DNA of 64,000 nucleotides from contig CAVYRO010000007.1 of assembly GCA_963771005.1 (NCBI GenBank), positions 1 to 64,000 on the forward strand, given 5' to 3'. Positions within the stretch are counted from its first letter, which is position 1. Each line of letters begins with the position of its first letter. This document shows positions 63,202 through 64,000 of this stretch, piece by piece. Both the position numbers and the translations under genes were made by a program. The DNA is from DASQZK01 sp963771005 (GTDB lineage Bacteria > Bacteroidota > Bacteroidia > Bacteroidales > GCA-2748055). The notes beneath the pieces are model-generated. The model worked only from the letters and a program-made list of their open reading frames with translations. It searched no databases and had not been told where the DNA came from.

Positions 63202-64000
63202 ATGAGTAAACATGATGATCTAATTTCCAAGCTAAAAAAAGTCCCGGGATCAGAGATCAGGAAACGCATTTTCGTTGGTTTCGACGGATTTGAAGACAAA
63301 ATTCAACGCGTTGTCAAATCAGCTGATAAAGATGAGGTTCAATTTTTTAAAACCATTGATGAGTTTTCATCTGCCACGGCGAAGGCTTCCGGAAAAAGCT
63401 CCCAGTTCCAGCTGTCAACCAAAGTCCATAAACTCGGAGGCAATGCACCGATCATGGCTCATTCACTGGCAAAACTCGGGATTAAAAGCAGTTGCATGGG
63501 CTCTATGGGTTACCCCGGGCTGAGACCCGTGTTCAGGAATCTTCATGACTATGTGAAAATCATGAGTGTTTGCGAACCGGGGGAGACCAATGCACTGGAG
63601 TTTAACGATGGTAAGCTGATGCTCTCCGAAATGAGCGCATTCAAGTCTTTTGACTGGAACTCTCTCAGGAAGAACCCCGGCACTGATGTTATACGGGATG
63701 AGATGGATTCCTGTGAACTGATTGCCCTGGTGGACTGGTCGAATCTCGAACATTGCACAGACATCTGGCAGGGGATTTATAAAGATATCCTGCCAGGGCT
63801 CGGGAACAAAAAGAAATATTTCTTCGACCTGGCCGATCCGGGACGGAAATCGGCAAAGGAAGCCAGGGAAGTGATCGATGTCATCAGCCGTTATTCTGAA
63901 TATGGTGAGGTAGTCCTGGGTATTAATGAGAATGAAGCAAACAAACTTTACGAGCTGATTAACGGGAAAGAGCCCGGTACATCGGGACTGGAGGAAACGG
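63202..64000 (+). CDS. PfkB-family carbohydrate kinase, 3' end outside window
   Basis: An open frame of at least 266 codons from the ATG at 63202 to the window end. It starts MSKHDDLISKLKKVPGSEIR. The ribokinase-fold sugar-binding segment VHKLGGNAPIMAHSLAKLGI is the clearest family mark, with ALVDWSNLEHCTDIWQGIY and FFDLADPGRKSAKEAREVID further on. The C-terminal anion-hole and catalytic Asp (GAGD) lie outside. The substrate is unknown; it follows a sulfatase and GH63-like enzyme and could phosphorylate the released sugar. No frame disruption in the visible part. Confidence 0.8.
   Translation, partial: MSKHDDLISKLKKVPGSEIRKRIFVGFDGFEDKIQRVVKSADKDEVQFFKTIDEFSSATAKASGKSSQFQLSTKVHKLGGNAPIMAHSLAKLGIKSSCMGSMGYPGLRPVFRNLHDYVKIMSVCEPGETNALEFNDGKLMLSEMSAFKSFDWNSLRKNPGTDVIRDEMDSCELIALVDWSNLEHCTDIWQGIYKDILPGLGNKKKYFFDLADPGRKSAKEAREVIDVISRYSEYGEVVLGINENEANKLYELINGKEPGTSGLEET

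Overview
The window reads as a chromosomal segment of a member of the Bacteroidota, most likely Bacteroidales/Marinilabiliales (inference). The grounds are secreted proteins and lipoproteins with Bacteroidota-style signals, few Shine-Dalgarno sequences, TAnnTTTG-type -7 promoter boxes, a CarboxypepD-type TonB-dependent receptor, DUF4252 and GSCFA proteins, PGFEV-type C-terminal domains, and many secreted glycoside hydrolases plus a sulfatase. No rRNA, tRNA or CRISPR array was recognised.

Layout. 0-9 kb is an AT-rich accessory zone of broken genes: a 5'-truncated Rhs/YD-repeat protein with a variable C-terminal tip and an overlapping downstream gene, a PIN-toxin fragment sharing its breakpoint, and decayed beta-barrel, GH16, IS1595-transposase and secreted-protein remnants. 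At about 9 kb base composition rises sharply and a housekeeping block begins. It holds the pyruvate dehydrogenase operon (aceE-aceF-lpdA, minus strand), a 1.4-kb intergenic region with a long palindromic element, the SUF iron-sulfur operon (sufB-C-D-S-E and a SufT-like gene) with queG, then L-arabinose isomerase, ribulokinase and a YjbQ protein on the minus strand. 26.9-34.4 kb carries an alpha/beta hydrolase, a GSCFA protein, a receiver-like protein, a TonB-dependent receptor and a KtrAB potassium uptake pair.

34.6-64 kb is mainly glycan and sugar metabolism. It contains two UroD/MtaA-type methyltransferases, a clan GH-A-like lipoprotein and a Tat-exported sugar isomerase-like protein. These are followed by a GH9 enzyme, a SatP acetate transporter, a deleted esterase/SMP-30 gene, an AAC(3)-fold protein, an AGE epimerase, a DUF4434-like protein and a GH106-type rhamnosidase. 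Then come an MBOAT/SGNH O-acylation pair and an ECF sigma/anti-sigma operon bracketed by two DUF4252 genes. The block ends with a GntR regulator, DeoC, a GH63-like lipoprotein, a sulfatase and a PfkB kinase cut by the window end.

Two themes cut across the window. First, at least seven otherwise conserved genes carry a single one-base frame disruption, several in short homopolymers. This points to uncorrected assembly indels rather than real gene loss, except in the 4.5-8.4 kb zone, where in-frame stops show true decay. Second, the intergenic spaces hold several families of small dispersed repeats: a MITE-like palindrome in two places, a roughly 95-bp hairpin leader that ends at the start codons of two unrelated secreted-protein genes, a nested 32-bp palindrome, and TGGTTTsA-type simple arrays. 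These are the least explained signals here. No database search was possible, so family names rest on motifs recognised by eye.
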